The translations under genes and the position numbers were made by a program. Positions 26,404 through 34,746 of a stretch of 49,348 nucleotides of DNA are shown here, one piece after another (the stretch's first letter is position 1; each line of letters begins with the position of its first letter). The notes under the pieces were generated by a model. The model was given only the letters and a program-made list of their open reading frames with translations, did not search any database and was not told the DNA's origin. This DNA is from an uncultured Clostridia bacterium (GTDB lineage Bacteria > Bacillota > Clostridia > Christensenellales > UBA1242). The stretch spans positions 1-49,348 of the forward strand of contig CALWOV010000007.1 in NCBI GenBank assembly GCA_944383275.1, in the 5' to 3' direction.

Positions 26404-27998
26404 AAAAAACTCCTTTCTGTTTTAATTAGTTTGAGCATATTTTTTAATTGTATTACTTTTATTTGATTGATATTAAAAAATAAACAGGCATTTTGCATTA
26501 TTTCGGTATTTTTAGATAGTAATAAACAAGTTAATTCTTCTTCACTTAAATTCAAATTATTAACAGCATTTATTTGTGAACTTATTTCCCATATACTGTT
26601 TAAAATTGAACTTTCAACTTCATAACAATGAACATACGCAACAGCATTACATACTGCCTTTTTTAAAACAACATTCATTTTTTTTATTCGTTTTTTATCA
26701 AAATAAAAACTTGTATATTTATAATTTAACACAAAATCAAGTTGATTAAATTTTTCACTTAACAAAGCCTGTTTGCACATTAAAAACTTATGTTTTTTTG
26801 AATGTTTTACTGAAAGCAACATATTATCAAACATATTTTTTGCTGTTTCATTATTGCATTTAACAAGTTTTTCAGATATTTTATCGCATAATTGTAAATT
26901 TATTGATGCATATTCTAAATCTTCAAGTAAAAAGTGAGATTTATTAAGTAATAAACAAAAGTCAGTTCGGTTAAGTGCTTCATATACATTATTTAATTTT
27001 TCTTGCTTTAAATATAAAGGTAAATCTTCAAAGATTTTTAAGTCTTCTTTTTTATCTTGCATTCTAAAAATATCATAATAAAAAGAATAAAGTGGGATTT
27101 CGCAATCTAACCATTTGGCTCTTGAAATATTATAAAGCGCTTTTTCATAATCTTTTAAATTATATGCACATAATGCGCAAAATAAATGAGTTTTAGGTAT
27201 ATATTCTTTCAATTCTGCCAGTTTTTCAAAATATTTTAAAGCGCATTCATAATCTTTTATACCAGCAAAAAACAGCCCTAATTTTATTAATTCATCACTA
27301 TCAATAGTGTCTATATTTTTAAGTTTATTTATTATATCAAACTGACTTTCTGCTTCTATTTCGTATAATAAACACAGACTAAATACATCAAACGGATATC
27401 GATTAAGTATTTTATTAATTTCTAGTTTAGTTTTTTGTTCGTTTTTTTCTAAATAAAAAGTAAGACAAAACAAATTTTCTGCTTGCAGGTTTTGCTTATT
27501 AATTAAAGGTTCAAGAATTTGTCTAGCTTCGTTAAAAGCCTTATTATTAATTAAATTTTTAGCCGATTTTAACAAAATTTGTTCACTATATTCTTTGTTT
27601 TTTAGTTTTTGTTTTATAACTTCAGTCCACTCTAATATTGCTTCTGAAAACTGATTATTGACATCAAACTTCAAACTTGCATCAAAATATGATAAAGCAA
27701 GATTAAATTGATTTAAAAAGATTAAACTTCTGCCTATTCCAAAAAAAGCAGATGCGCGTAAATGTGGAATTTTTACTGCTCTAAAAAAATGCCTACAAGC
27801 CAAACTATGTTGACCCATTTCAAAATAACATTGTGCAACCAAGGTTTCTAATCCTCGTTTTTCTACTCGAGATTTAGAAAATCGCTGGGCATTTCTGCTT
27901 GCATCAAGCGCTCCCCACAAATCACCACTTAAAGTTCTTTTATCTATTAAATTAAGATAAAATTGCAACTTGTGTTTAAAGTTTGTTATATTAGACAT
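26400..27998 (-). CDS. Tetratricopeptide-repeat protein, 532 residues
   Basis: A cytoplasmic all-helical protein without signal peptide. TPR-like helix pairs are clear at about 60-125 (YFEMGQHSLACRHFFRAVK, then FGIGRSLIFLNQFNLALSYF) and about 245-310 (GIKDYECALKYFEKL, NLKDYEKALYNISRA). The remainder is also helical and rich in Leu, Asn and Lys, and may hold degenerate repeats. TPR proteins act as scaffolds; no partner can be named, but the 4-bp overlap with the YkvI-type transporter gene suggests a shared job or shared expression. The ATG at 27998 has no convincing Shine-Dalgarno sequence, and no better start is visible. The C-terminal third is unlike any family I recognise. Confidence 0.8.
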   Translation of the reverse strand: MSNITNFKHKLQFYLNLIDKRTLSGDLWGALDASRNAQRFSKSRVEKRGLETLVAQCYFEMGQHSLACRHFFRAVKIPHLRASAFFGIGRSLIFLNQFNLALSYFDASLKFDVNNQFSEAILEWTEVIKQKLKNKEYSEQILLKSAKNLINNKAFNEARQILEPLINKQNLQAENLFCLTFYLEKNEQKTKLEINKILNRYPFDVFSLCLLYEIEAESQFDIINKLKNIDTIDSDELIKLGLFFAGIKDYECALKYFEKLAELKEYIPKTHLFCALCAYNLKDYEKALYNISRAKWLDCEIPLYSFYYDIFRMQDKKEDLKIFEDLPLYLKQEKLNNVYEALNRTDFCLLLNKSHFLLEDLEYASINLQLCDKISEKLVKCNNETAKNMFDNMLLSVKHSKKHKFLMCKQALLSEKFNQLDFVLNYKYTSFYFDKKRIKKMNVVLKKAVCNAVAYVHCYEVESSILNSIWEISSQINAVNNLNLSEEELTCLLLSKNTEIMQNACLFFNINQIKVIQLKNMLKLIKTERSFL

Positions 27999-28060
27999 AC
28001 TTTATATTTATTTAATTTAAAATTAAAAAATGATATAATTAGCAAAATAAAATATAAATA

Positions 28061-28090
28061 AAAAACACGCCAAATTCGGCGTGTTTTTTT
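28061..28090 (-). terminator. Terminator of the three-gene operon 30322-28099
   Basis: CACGCC (28066-28071) pairs with GGCGTG (28078-28083), extended by A and T runs. A long T run follows on the minus strand. Confidence 0.9.
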
Positions 28091-28098
28091 GTGCATTA

Positions 28099-28320
28099 CT
28101 AAACATTAATTAATCTTAAAATGTGTTTACTAACAATCATAAGAATAAGGTCGATTATCCAAACAATAGTAAAACCAAATATCAAACGAATTAAGAAAGC
28201 AACAATTTTACCTTCCATAAGTCTAGTAACAGCACCACATATCCAAGATGTTACAGGAATAATTGCAAGTATTAAACTAACAACATATCCTAAACCAAAA
28301 TAATCTGATTTTTTTGCCAT
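28099..28320 (-). CDS. Small membrane protein, 73 residues
   Basis: Two membrane helices (about 9-31 and 40-64) separated by a short positive loop (TRLMEGKIV), with a basic N-terminus MAKKSDYF. I do not recognise a named family, although small two-helix proteins of this kind are common in Clostridia. The start at 28320 is chosen because GGAGG lies 8 bp upstream; an ATG five codons earlier is part of that ribosome site. It is the last gene of the operon with the PQN-rich membrane protein and the deaminase, 58 bp behind the latter and just ahead of the operon terminator. Confidence 0.7.
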   Translation of the reverse strand: MAKKSDYFGLGYVVSLILAIIPVTSWICGAVTRLMEGKIVAFLIRLIFGFTIVWIIDLILMIVSKHILRLINV

Positions 28321-28378
28321 TTTATCAACCTCCATTGTAAATATATTAAATAAACAACTTAAATATAACTTAAATTAT

Positions 28379-28852
28379 TTATTTATCCGAATTTAGTTGA
28401 ACAACTTCTATACCAGCCTCTTTTAATAACCCCAAAGAAAATTCATCTGGATAGTTTTGTTCAAAAACAACACGCTTAATGCCTGTGTTTATTATCATTT
28501 TTGCACATACGGTGCAGGGAGAATGTGTGCAATACAATGTGCTGTTATCAAGTTCGTGTCCTAGTTTTGATGCCTGCGCCACAGCCTTTTGTTCTGCACA
28601 AAGTGAATAACACTTTTCAAGACAAGTTCCACTTTTTATGTTTAATTGATTTCTTAAACAAACACCACGCTCTTGACAACTTTTTATGCCAGAAGGTGCC
28701 CCATTATGCCCAGTTGCTAATATACAATTATTCTTAACAATAACACAACCTACCTGTCTGTTTTCCCTAATGCAACTACTCCAAGATGAAACAAGTTTAG
28801 CAACTTCCATAAACCGTTTATCCCATTTTAATTGTTGTTGTTTATCTATCAT
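28379..28852 (-). CDS. dCMP/cytidine deaminase-family protein (ComEB-like)
   Basis: A 157-residue zinc deaminase. The zinc site consists of CAEQK (about residue 85) and SPCTVC (about 111-116), with the catalytic Glu in CAE. Upstream NRQVGCVIVKNN and GHNGAPSGIKSC fit the dCMP deaminase/ComEB group, which converts dCMP to dUMP for dTMP synthesis. The first zinc ligand is Cys, whereas this group usually has His (HAE). Cys is the rule in Bacillus-type cytidine deaminase, so the change should still bind zinc. The extra Cys-rich insert (CQERGVC, CLEKCYSLC) may bind a second metal, as in some dCMP deaminases. It starts 15 bp behind the PQN-rich protein, with AAGGT upstream. Confidence 0.85.
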   Translation of the reverse strand: MIDKQQQLKWDKRFMEVAKLVSSWSSCIRENRQVGCVIVKNNCILATGHNGAPSGIKSCQERGVCLRNQLNIKSGTCLEKCYSLCAEQKAVAQASKLGHELDNSTLYCTHSPCTVCAKMIINTGIKRVVFEQNYPDEFSLGLLKEAGIEVVQLNSDK

Positions 28853-28867
28853 ATGTTACCTTCAAAA

Positions 28868-30322
28868 TTAGTTATTATTTGTGCCATCGTTATTATTGTT
28901 TTGATTTATGTTTGGTTGCTGTGGTTGTGTTGGAGCAGTGTTAGGTCTTTGCTGGTTAGGCATATTATTAGGCATAGGTCTTGGTGGATAAGGTGGTCTA
29001 AACCCTTGTGGCATTGGCCTTGGACCTGCTTGCGTACCATTTGCCTGTTGTATTGGTGGAACACCATTTGGTTGTGGTCTTGCACCTTGCATATTTTGTG
29101 GTGCCATAGGTCTTGGTGGAAATGGTGGCCTTTGCATGTTATTAGGCATAGGTCTTGGTGGATAAGGTGGTCTAAACCCTTGTGGCATTGGCCTTGGACC
29201 TGCTTGTGCACCATTTGCCTGTTGCATTGGTGGAACACCATTTGGTTGTGGTCTTACACCCTGCATATTTTGAGGAACAGCATTCTGATTTTGTTGAGCA
29301 TTATTAAAAGGTTGTTGCATAGGTTTAACTGTTTGTTGTGATTGTTGTGGAACAGATTGTTGAGCCATTGGTTGCTGAAACTGTTGTGTTGAAGCAGTTT
29401 GTTGATTTTGATTAAATGTATTATTTGTTTGTGCAACTTCTGGTTCAACATTTTGGTTTGCTTGCGCTTGATTTGCCTGTTGTTGCAAATATTGCGCTTG
29501 TTGAATTGAAAAATTGTTGTAAGGTTGTTCAAAGTTTGGCATATTATTTTGTGGTTGTTCTTGCATATTTGGTGCAAAACCTTGTGGATTAGGAGTTCCA
29601 ACCACTGCATCATTTGAAGCAACAGTGTTTGCAATTTCAACAGGTTCTTCGTTTACAATAACTATTCTTCTTTTGCAAGTTATGAAAAGCCAAACTCCAC
29701 CAATTAAACCGTATAACGATAAAGCAATTGGAATAAGATGATTTGCAACCACCATTTGAAGTTTAACTATATCAAGGAAACCTGCTAAAATAATTACAGC
29801 ACAAACAAGTATCCAAAAAATTGAAGTAAATAAATGGAACGATGTTGCTCTGTATGGGTGTGTTTTTTGCAATGCCATAAACACAATTCCAAGCACAAAA
29901 AATATAAATGCCACTGCTGTTAAACCAATGTTTATATAGTTAACAAATGATGCCATACTGTTATATACATCAAACAATAAAGTTTTAATAACATAATTTA
30001 AAATTACTACAAGCAAAGACGAAATTGTAGAAATTTTAAAAAACACCGAGCCTTTACTTACCCCAATAAAGATTGATACAAATGTTATAACAAACAAAAG
30101 TAATGGAAACCCAACATAGCACAAATACGATGTTATAAAACCCATAAACTCTTCATTAATACCGACCATACTTGTATCCCACACCCATTGGAATGTGAAG
30201 ATTTCCCAAACAAAATCTGGCAGATATAGGAAGAGTAGAACTAAGCCAAAAAGAACAGCAAAAATTCCTCCACCTATATACGAGCCTTTAACACCCTTTT
30301 TTTGAACCTGAACCTCAGACAT
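28868..30322 (-). CDS. Polytopic membrane protein with a long Pro/Gln/Asn-rich tail
   Basis: A 484-residue protein. About 1-220 form roughly six membrane helices, starting after a short cytoplasmic N-terminus (MSEVQVQKKGVKG). Residues 230-484 are low-complexity and rich in Gln, Asn, Pro and Met. That tail contains two copies of a 58-residue unit with RPQPNGVPP, QAGPRPMPQGFRPPYPP and RPMPNNM, encoded by a 134-bp direct repeat (28965-29098 and 29139-29272). The membrane part matches no family I can name; the tail could be a flexible or condensate-forming segment. AAAGGGGAG precedes ATG 30322. First gene of an operon with the deaminase and the small membrane protein. The Trp-rich frame on the opposite strand is an artefact of the repeat. 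Confidence 0.75.
   Translation of the reverse strand: MSEVQVQKKGVKGSYIGGGIFAVLFGLVLLFLYLPDFVWEIFTFQWVWDTSMVGINEEFMGFITSYLCYVGFPLLLFVITFVSIFIGVSKGSVFFKISTISSLLVVILNYVIKTLLFDVYNSMASFVNYINIGLTAVAFIFFVLGIVFMALQKTHPYRATSFHLFTSIFWILVCAVIILAGFLDIVKLQMVVANHLIPIALSLYGLIGGVWLFITCKRRIVIVNEEPVEIANTVASNDAVVGTPNPQGFAPNMQEQPQNNMPNFEQPYNNFSIQQAQYLQQQANQAQANQNVEPEVAQTNNTFNQNQQTASTQQFQQPMAQQSVPQQSQQTVKPMQQPFNNAQQNQNAVPQNMQGVRPQPNGVPPMQQANGAQAGPRPMPQGFRPPYPPRPMPNNMQRPPFPPRPMAPQNMQGARPQPNGVPPIQQANGTQAGPRPMPQGFRPPYPPRPMPNNMPNQQRPNTAPTQPQQPNINQNNNNDGTNNN
28965..29098. repeat. 174-bp-period direct repeat inside the PQN-rich gene, copy 1
   Basis: 134 bp nearly identical to 29139-29272 with a few differences. The period of 174 bp equals 58 codons, so the frame is preserved. 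Confidence 0.9.
29139..29272. repeat. 174-bp-period direct repeat inside the PQN-rich gene, copy 2
   Basis: Partner of 28965-29098. The 40-bp spacer codes for a shorter, related RPPFPPRPM segment. Confidence 0.9.
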
Positions 30323-30651
30323 AAACTCCCCTTTAAAACAGCTTTCGCCTTATTCCTATTTTTTATTATGATAACAAATCAAGAATGCTTTTGCAACAAA
30401 AATGTAACATTTTAACTAATTTGTGAAAATTTTATCATTTTATGTAAAATCTTGCAAAAACGAAACTATGTATTAAATAAATTTAACACACTGTGGCTTT
30501 AATATAAAGTTAATTTTTAAATAAAACTATTTTGCTAAAATAAACAACAACTAAGTTAATATATTGTTAAATAAATATTGATATTTATAATTACAAAATA
30601 AAGCATTAATATAGTTGTAAAAACTTAATATTTTACTAAATATGATATTAA
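30323..30651. other. AT-rich intergenic region
   Basis: 329 bp holding the promoter at 30368-30396 for the operon to its left. I see no gene or clear terminator in the remainder. Confidence 0.7.
30368..30396 (-). promoter_or_regulatory. Sigma-A promoter of the PQN-rich protein operon
   Basis: Minus strand: TTGCAA (30396-30391), a 17-bp spacer and TATCAT (30373-30368), with TG one base upstream of the -10. Confidence 0.65.
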
Positions 30652-31605
30652 TTATTTTTTATGTTTTACAATTTTTTTAACTTTCTTTTTAGAGCAAAAT
30701 TCATCACAAAACTCTTGAATATATTTATAAACATCTAATCTATTAACTTCATTTAAAATTTCGTGACGCATACCTTCCCAAATTTTTTTATCTACAATTT
30801 CCACGCCTAAATCATGATACATTTTTGCCAATTTATCAACCAAGTTGGCATTTTTACCACCAACAGGGTCTTTTTCTCCACTTGTTATAAGCATTGGTTT
30901 ATCAAGGTCTATTTTCTTTAAATTTTCGGTTTTATAAATTATTTTTAAATTCTTAAAAAACGATACATAAAAATTAGCAGAACAAACCTTTCCACAAAAC
31001 TCATCAGCAACATATGCATAAAATTTATCTTCATCGCGTGTAAGCCAATTTTTATGTTCAAAATTTTTACCATACTTTCCAAAACTTAATTTATAAATAA
31101 GTTTTGCTTTTGCATTTTTACCACAAAATGCTTTGGTAATTTTTGCAACAATATTTCCCATTGCAACTTCAAAACTGCCTTTCATACAAGCAGAACCTGT
31201 AAAAATAGCGATAGAATGTTTATGGTATAATTGAATAAATCGTTGCAACAAAAAACTCCCATAACTATGACCTAAAACTATCAGAGGAAGTTTATATTTT
31301 TCAATTAACATATCAGAAAAGAAAATCATATCTTTAACAATATCTTCTGATAAATCGCCATCATAAATACCAACTTGGTCGCTACTTCCAACTGTTTGAC
31401 CATGTGCCCTTAAATCCATAGAAAAAACATAATATCCATTAACATTCATAAATTTAGCAAACTCTTGATATCTTGCCGAATGCTCTACCATACCGTGAAC
31501 AATAAACATTACCCCCTTAGGCTCAACAACTTCATTCCACTCACGACAAAATATTTTAGAGTTATCAAAACTTTCTATCATTTGACCTATTTGAACTTTT
31601 GTCAT
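30652..31605 (-). CDS. Alpha/beta hydrolase, monoacylglycerol lipase/lysophospholipase-like
   Basis: A 317-residue serine hydrolase of the S33/Hydrolase_4 group. FIVHGMVEHSARYQEF holds the oxyanion-hole HG, and DLRAHGQTVGS is the typical following loop. The nucleophile elbow is GHSYGS (Ser near residue 114), the acid is Asp in SGEKDPVGG, and the base is His in EGMRHEILNE. This set is typical of monoglyceride lipases and lysophospholipases (PldB/YtpA type). No signal peptide, so intracellular. It starts 11 bp behind glpK, with AAGGAT upstream, so both are almost certainly one operon. Glycerol released here would be the direct substrate of GlpK (inference). The C-terminus is very Lys-rich. Confidence 0.88.
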   Translation of the reverse strand: MTKVQIGQMIESFDNSKIFCREWNEVVEPKGVMFIVHGMVEHSARYQEFAKFMNVNGYYVFSMDLRAHGQTVGSSDQVGIYDGDLSEDIVKDMIFFSDMLIEKYKLPLIVLGHSYGSFLLQRFIQLYHKHSIAIFTGSACMKGSFEVAMGNIVAKITKAFCGKNAKAKLIYKLSFGKYGKNFEHKNWLTRDEDKFYAYVADEFCGKVCSANFYVSFFKNLKIIYKTENLKKIDLDKPMLITSGEKDPVGGKNANLVDKLAKMYHDLGVEIVDKKIWEGMRHEILNEVNRLDVYKYIQEFCDEFCSKKKVKKIVKHKK

Positions 31606-31616
31606 ATATTATCCTT

Positions 31617-33092
31617 TTATTTAATTGCTTTTAAAACAATTTTTTTCCATTTATTATAATTTTTTAAGTTTTCTAAACTATTATCATTAGGTTTAAACGA
31701 TTTATCTATTTTATACAATTTATTTAATTCATCGCAATTTTTCCAAGCACCATTTGCAAGTCCACACATATAAATCGCCCCCAAGGCTGTTGATTCTTTT
31801 TCCAAACTTTTATCTATGGTTTGACCAAACAAGTTTGATAAAAGTTGCATAATAAAATCACTTTGACTAACCCCACCATCAAACCTAACAACTTTTGTAT
31901 TATTGCCTGTGTCTTTTTGCATAATATCGTAAATATCTTTAACTCTGTATGCAATGCTTTCAAGCACTGCTCTGGTTAAATGTTTATAATTGGTGTTTCT
32001 GCTAATTCCAAAAAACATTGCTCTTGCATCGCCACACCAATAAGGTGCACCAAGCCCTGTAAATGCTGGCACAAAAAATGTGTTATCGGTATCACTTACT
32101 TGCTCTGCAATTTTATCTGTTTCAGATGGAGATTTTATTGATTTTAAATTTTCTATAAGCCAAGTTATACAACTTCCACTGTTAAACACACTTCCTTCAA
32201 GTGCATAAGTTGTTTTTCCATTTCTTCTCCACGCAACTGTTGTTACAAGTTTATTTTTAGAAAACTTAACTTTATCTCCTAAATTCATAAGCATAAAACT
32301 GCCTGTTCCACAAGTGTTTTTAACATCACCCGTCTTAAAACAACATTGTCCAAATAAAGAACTTTGTTGGTCGCCAATTAAACCTGCTATTGGTATTTCT
32401 ACATCATCTATTAAAATATGTCCAACAATTTCGTCATTATCTACAATTTTAGGTAAAACAGATAAAGGTATATCAAAAAGTTTAAGCAATTTTTCGTCCC
32501 ACTGATTTGTATGTATGTTATAAAGCATTGTTCTGCTTGCGTTTGAAGCATCTGTTACAAAGCAGTTTTCGCAAGACAAGTTGAAAGCCAAAAAACTTTC
32601 TATTGTTCCAACACATAACTCGTTTTTACTTGCAAGTTGTTTTATTTCTGGAACTTTTTGAAATAACCACTGAATTTTTGTTGCACTGAAATACGCATCA
32701 GGAACAAGACCTGTAAGTTTTCTAATTAACGATGCTTTCCTTCCAACAAGTTGTTTTTTGCAATATTCCGATGTTCTTCTGCATTGCCAAACAATAGCAT
32801 TATAAACAGGTTTACCTGTTTTTTTATCCCAAGCAACTACTGTTTCTCGTTGGTTTGTAATTCCTACACCATAAACTTGTTTTAAATTTAAGTCCTTAAT
32901 AATTTGATTAAATGTCCACTTGGTTGCTTTTAAAATTTCGGAAGCATTGTGTTCTACCCAACCAGAGCGTGGGTAAATTTGTTCAAAACTTTTGCTAACT
33001 GATTTTATAATTTTATGCTCTTTAACATCAAACAAAACAGTTCTAACAGATGTTGTTCCTTCATCTATAGCAATTATATATCGTTTATTCAT
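31617..33092 (-). CDS. glpK: Glycerol kinase
   Basis: A 491-residue FGGY-family kinase that converts glycerol and ATP to sn-glycerol 3-phosphate. IAIDEGTTSVRTVLFD at the N-terminus is the phosphate-1 motif. GWVEHN, ITNQRETVVAWDKKTGKP and WQCRRT form the glycerol site with its Arg-Glu pair. NTCGTGSFMLMN and FDGGVSQSDFIMQ are the ATP-binding segments. Length is close to the usual 495-505. Of the ATG ATG pair, 33092 is preferred because GGGGG lies 4 bp upstream; the first ATG (33095) is too close to it. The gene diverges from the GlpA-like dehydrogenase operon. No glpF or glpP gene is in the window. Confidence 0.96.
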   Translation of the reverse strand: MNKRYIIAIDEGTTSVRTVLFDVKEHKIIKSVSKSFEQIYPRSGWVEHNASEILKATKWTFNQIIKDLNLKQVYGVGITNQRETVVAWDKKTGKPVYNAIVWQCRRTSEYCKKQLVGRKASLIRKLTGLVPDAYFSATKIQWLFQKVPEIKQLASKNELCVGTIESFLAFNLSCENCFVTDASNASRTMLYNIHTNQWDEKLLKLFDIPLSVLPKIVDNDEIVGHILIDDVEIPIAGLIGDQQSSLFGQCCFKTGDVKNTCGTGSFMLMNLGDKVKFSKNKLVTTVAWRRNGKTTYALEGSVFNSGSCITWLIENLKSIKSPSETDKIAEQVSDTDNTFFVPAFTGLGAPYWCGDARAMFFGISRNTNYKHLTRAVLESIAYRVKDIYDIMQKDTGNNTKVVRFDGGVSQSDFIMQLLSNLFGQTIDKSLEKESTALGAIYMCGLANGAWKNCDELNKLYKIDKSFKPNDNSLENLKNYNKWKKIVLKAIK

Positions 33093-33161
33093 CATTCCCC
33101 CTTTAAACAAGTTTCAATACAAAAATAAAACATAAATGAATGTGTATGCTATCTATTTTTT

Positions 33162-33190
33162 ATTATAACAATTAAGTTACAAACATACAA
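33162..33190 (-). promoter_or_regulatory. Promoter of glpK
   Basis: Minus strand: TTGTAT (33190-33185), a 17-bp spacer and TATAAT (33167-33162), with TG one base upstream (extended -10). Confidence 0.7.
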
Positions 33191-33218
33191 ACGATTTAAT
33201 TAAAATAAAGTTAATTAG

Positions 33219-33247
33219 TTGCATTTTATTTTAAAGAAAGGTAAAAT
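33219..33247 (+). promoter_or_regulatory. Promoter of the glpA-like operon
   Basis: TTGCAT (33219-33224), a 17-bp spacer and TAAAAT (33242-33247). The -35 box lies 28 bp from that of the divergent glpK promoter, so one regulator could act on both. Confidence 0.6.
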
Positions 33248-33300
33248 TAAATTAGTATTATATTTGCTTAAAAAACCATAAAAATATAAAAGGAATTTAT

Positions 33301-34746
33301 ATGGAACAAGATGTTTTTGAATTAGCAGTTGTTGGTGGTGGAATTGTAGGTGCGTGCGTTTTTAATCTTTCTGTGTTAAATGGTGTAAAAGCAGTTATGC
33401 TTGAGGCTGGAGACGATGTAAGTTTAGGTGCGACAAAAGCAAACAGTGGAATAGTGCATTCGGGTTATGACCCTATGCCAAACACATTAATGGCAAAATT
33501 TAATGTAAGAGGAAATGAACTTTATCGCCCACTTTGTAAACGATTAAAAGTTGAGTTGTGTGAATGTGGAACTTTGCTTGTGTCAGACAAAGATGGCTTA
33601 CCTAAACTTAACGAATTACTTTTGCGTGGAAAAGAAAATGGGGTTAAAGGTCTTTCAATTTTAAATAGACAAGAATTGTTGGAAATCGAACCTAATTTAG
33701 CAGATAATATTGAATATGGCTTATATGCAAAAACAGGGGCTATTGTAAGCCCTTATATGCTTTGCATTGCACTTGCTGAAGAAGGTGTTATTAATGGTGG
33801 AGTTGTTAGGTGTAACTTTGAAGTTTGTGGAATTAAAAAAGAAAATGATTTATACATTTTAACAAATGGAAAAGATAGTGTAAAAGCAAAATATGTTGTC
33901 AACTGTGCTGGTGCTTATTGTAATGAAATTAATTCATATTTAGGTGAAGAACAATATCCTTTAAGTTTTGTTAAAGGTGAATATTTACTTTTAGATAATT
34001 CTCAAAAAGGATATGTTAAAAGACCTATTTTCCCTTTGCCAAGTGCAATCAGCAAAGGAATAATTGCTGTTCCAACAACACACGGTAACATTATGTTTGG
34101 ACCAACAGCAATTGAATGCAAAAGAGATGATAAGTCGGTATCTTCGGAAAGTATAAAAGCAATTAAAGAGCGAATTATTCAAAGTGTTAAAAAACCAAAC
34201 TTTAAAAAAGTTATAAAACTTTTTGCTGGGGTAAGAGTTAAATCTGGCAAAGATTTTATAATTTCGCGTGGTAAAAATAAAAACTATTACTATACTGTTG
34301 GCATATGCTCGCCTGGTCTTACGGCTGCACCTGCTATTGCAGAATATTTGTTTAATTTAATGAAAGAAGATGGAATTAAAACAAGCAAAATAATGCCAGT
34401 TGAAAGAGTGCCATATATAAACACAAACCAATTAAGTAAAAAAGAACTTAATAATTTAATTGTTAAAAATGCTGATTATGGTAAAATTATTTGCAAATGT
34501 GAAAAAATTACAAGGGGAGAAATTATTGATGCACTTTCTTCCCCACTTAAACCAACTTCTGTCGATGCAATTAAAAGGCGTGTTCGTCCAACTATGGGTC
34601 GTTGCCAAGGAAGTTTTTGTTTAGACAAACTTGTCAGTGAAATTGCTAAATTTTATAATATTGAAGAAGAACAAGTTAGTTTGCTTGGAAAAAACAGTGA
34701 AATATTAATTGGCGACATTAAGCAAGGGGGTAAATATGATGTTTGA
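33301..34746 (+). CDS. GlpA-like FAD-dependent glycerol-3-phosphate dehydrogenase with a BFD-type Fe-S domain
   Basis: A 481-residue flavoprotein. The N-terminal DAO domain begins with VVGGGIVGACVFNLSV, the FAD-binding GxGxxG; KANSGIVHSGYDP is the family's conserved flavin loop. The C-terminal 90 residues form a BFD-like [2Fe-2S] domain with CKC (about 398-400) and GRCQGSFC (about 434-439). This arrangement matches GlpA of anaerobic glycerol-3-phosphate dehydrogenases and related clostridial enzymes that oxidise glycerol 3-phosphate to dihydroxyacetone phosphate. L-2-hydroxyglutarate oxidases are related, but the glpK neighbour favours the former. The next gene overlaps it by 11 bp, and the third follows closely, so the three probably form one enzyme complex. 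A GGAATT stretch precedes ATG 33301, a modest ribosome site. Confidence 0.9.
   Translation: MEQDVFELAVVGGGIVGACVFNLSVLNGVKAVMLEAGDDVSLGATKANSGIVHSGYDPMPNTLMAKFNVRGNELYRPLCKRLKVELCECGTLLVSDKDGLPKLNELLLRGKENGVKGLSILNRQELLEIEPNLADNIEYGLYAKTGAIVSPYMLCIALAEEGVINGGVVRCNFEVCGIKKENDLYILTNGKDSVKAKYVVNCAGAYCNEINSYLGEEQYPLSFVKGEYLLLDNSQKGYVKRPIFPLPSAISKGIIAVPTTHGNIMFGPTAIECKRDDKSVSSESIKAIKERIIQSVKKPNFKKVIKLFAGVRVKSGKDFIISRGKNKNYYYTVGICSPGLTAAPAIAEYLFNLMKEDGIKTSKIMPVERVPYINTNQLSKKELNNLIVKNADYGKIICKCEKITRGEIIDALSSPLKPTSVDAIKRRVRPTMGRCQGSFCLDKLVSEIAKFYNIEEEQVSLLGKNSEILIGDIKQGGKYDV

Noticed and set aside
28832..29341. Trp-rich plus-strand ORF
   Set aside because: It is the reverse reading of the Pro/Gln/Met-rich repeat region of the minus-strand membrane protein gene and has no plausible protein character or ribosome site.
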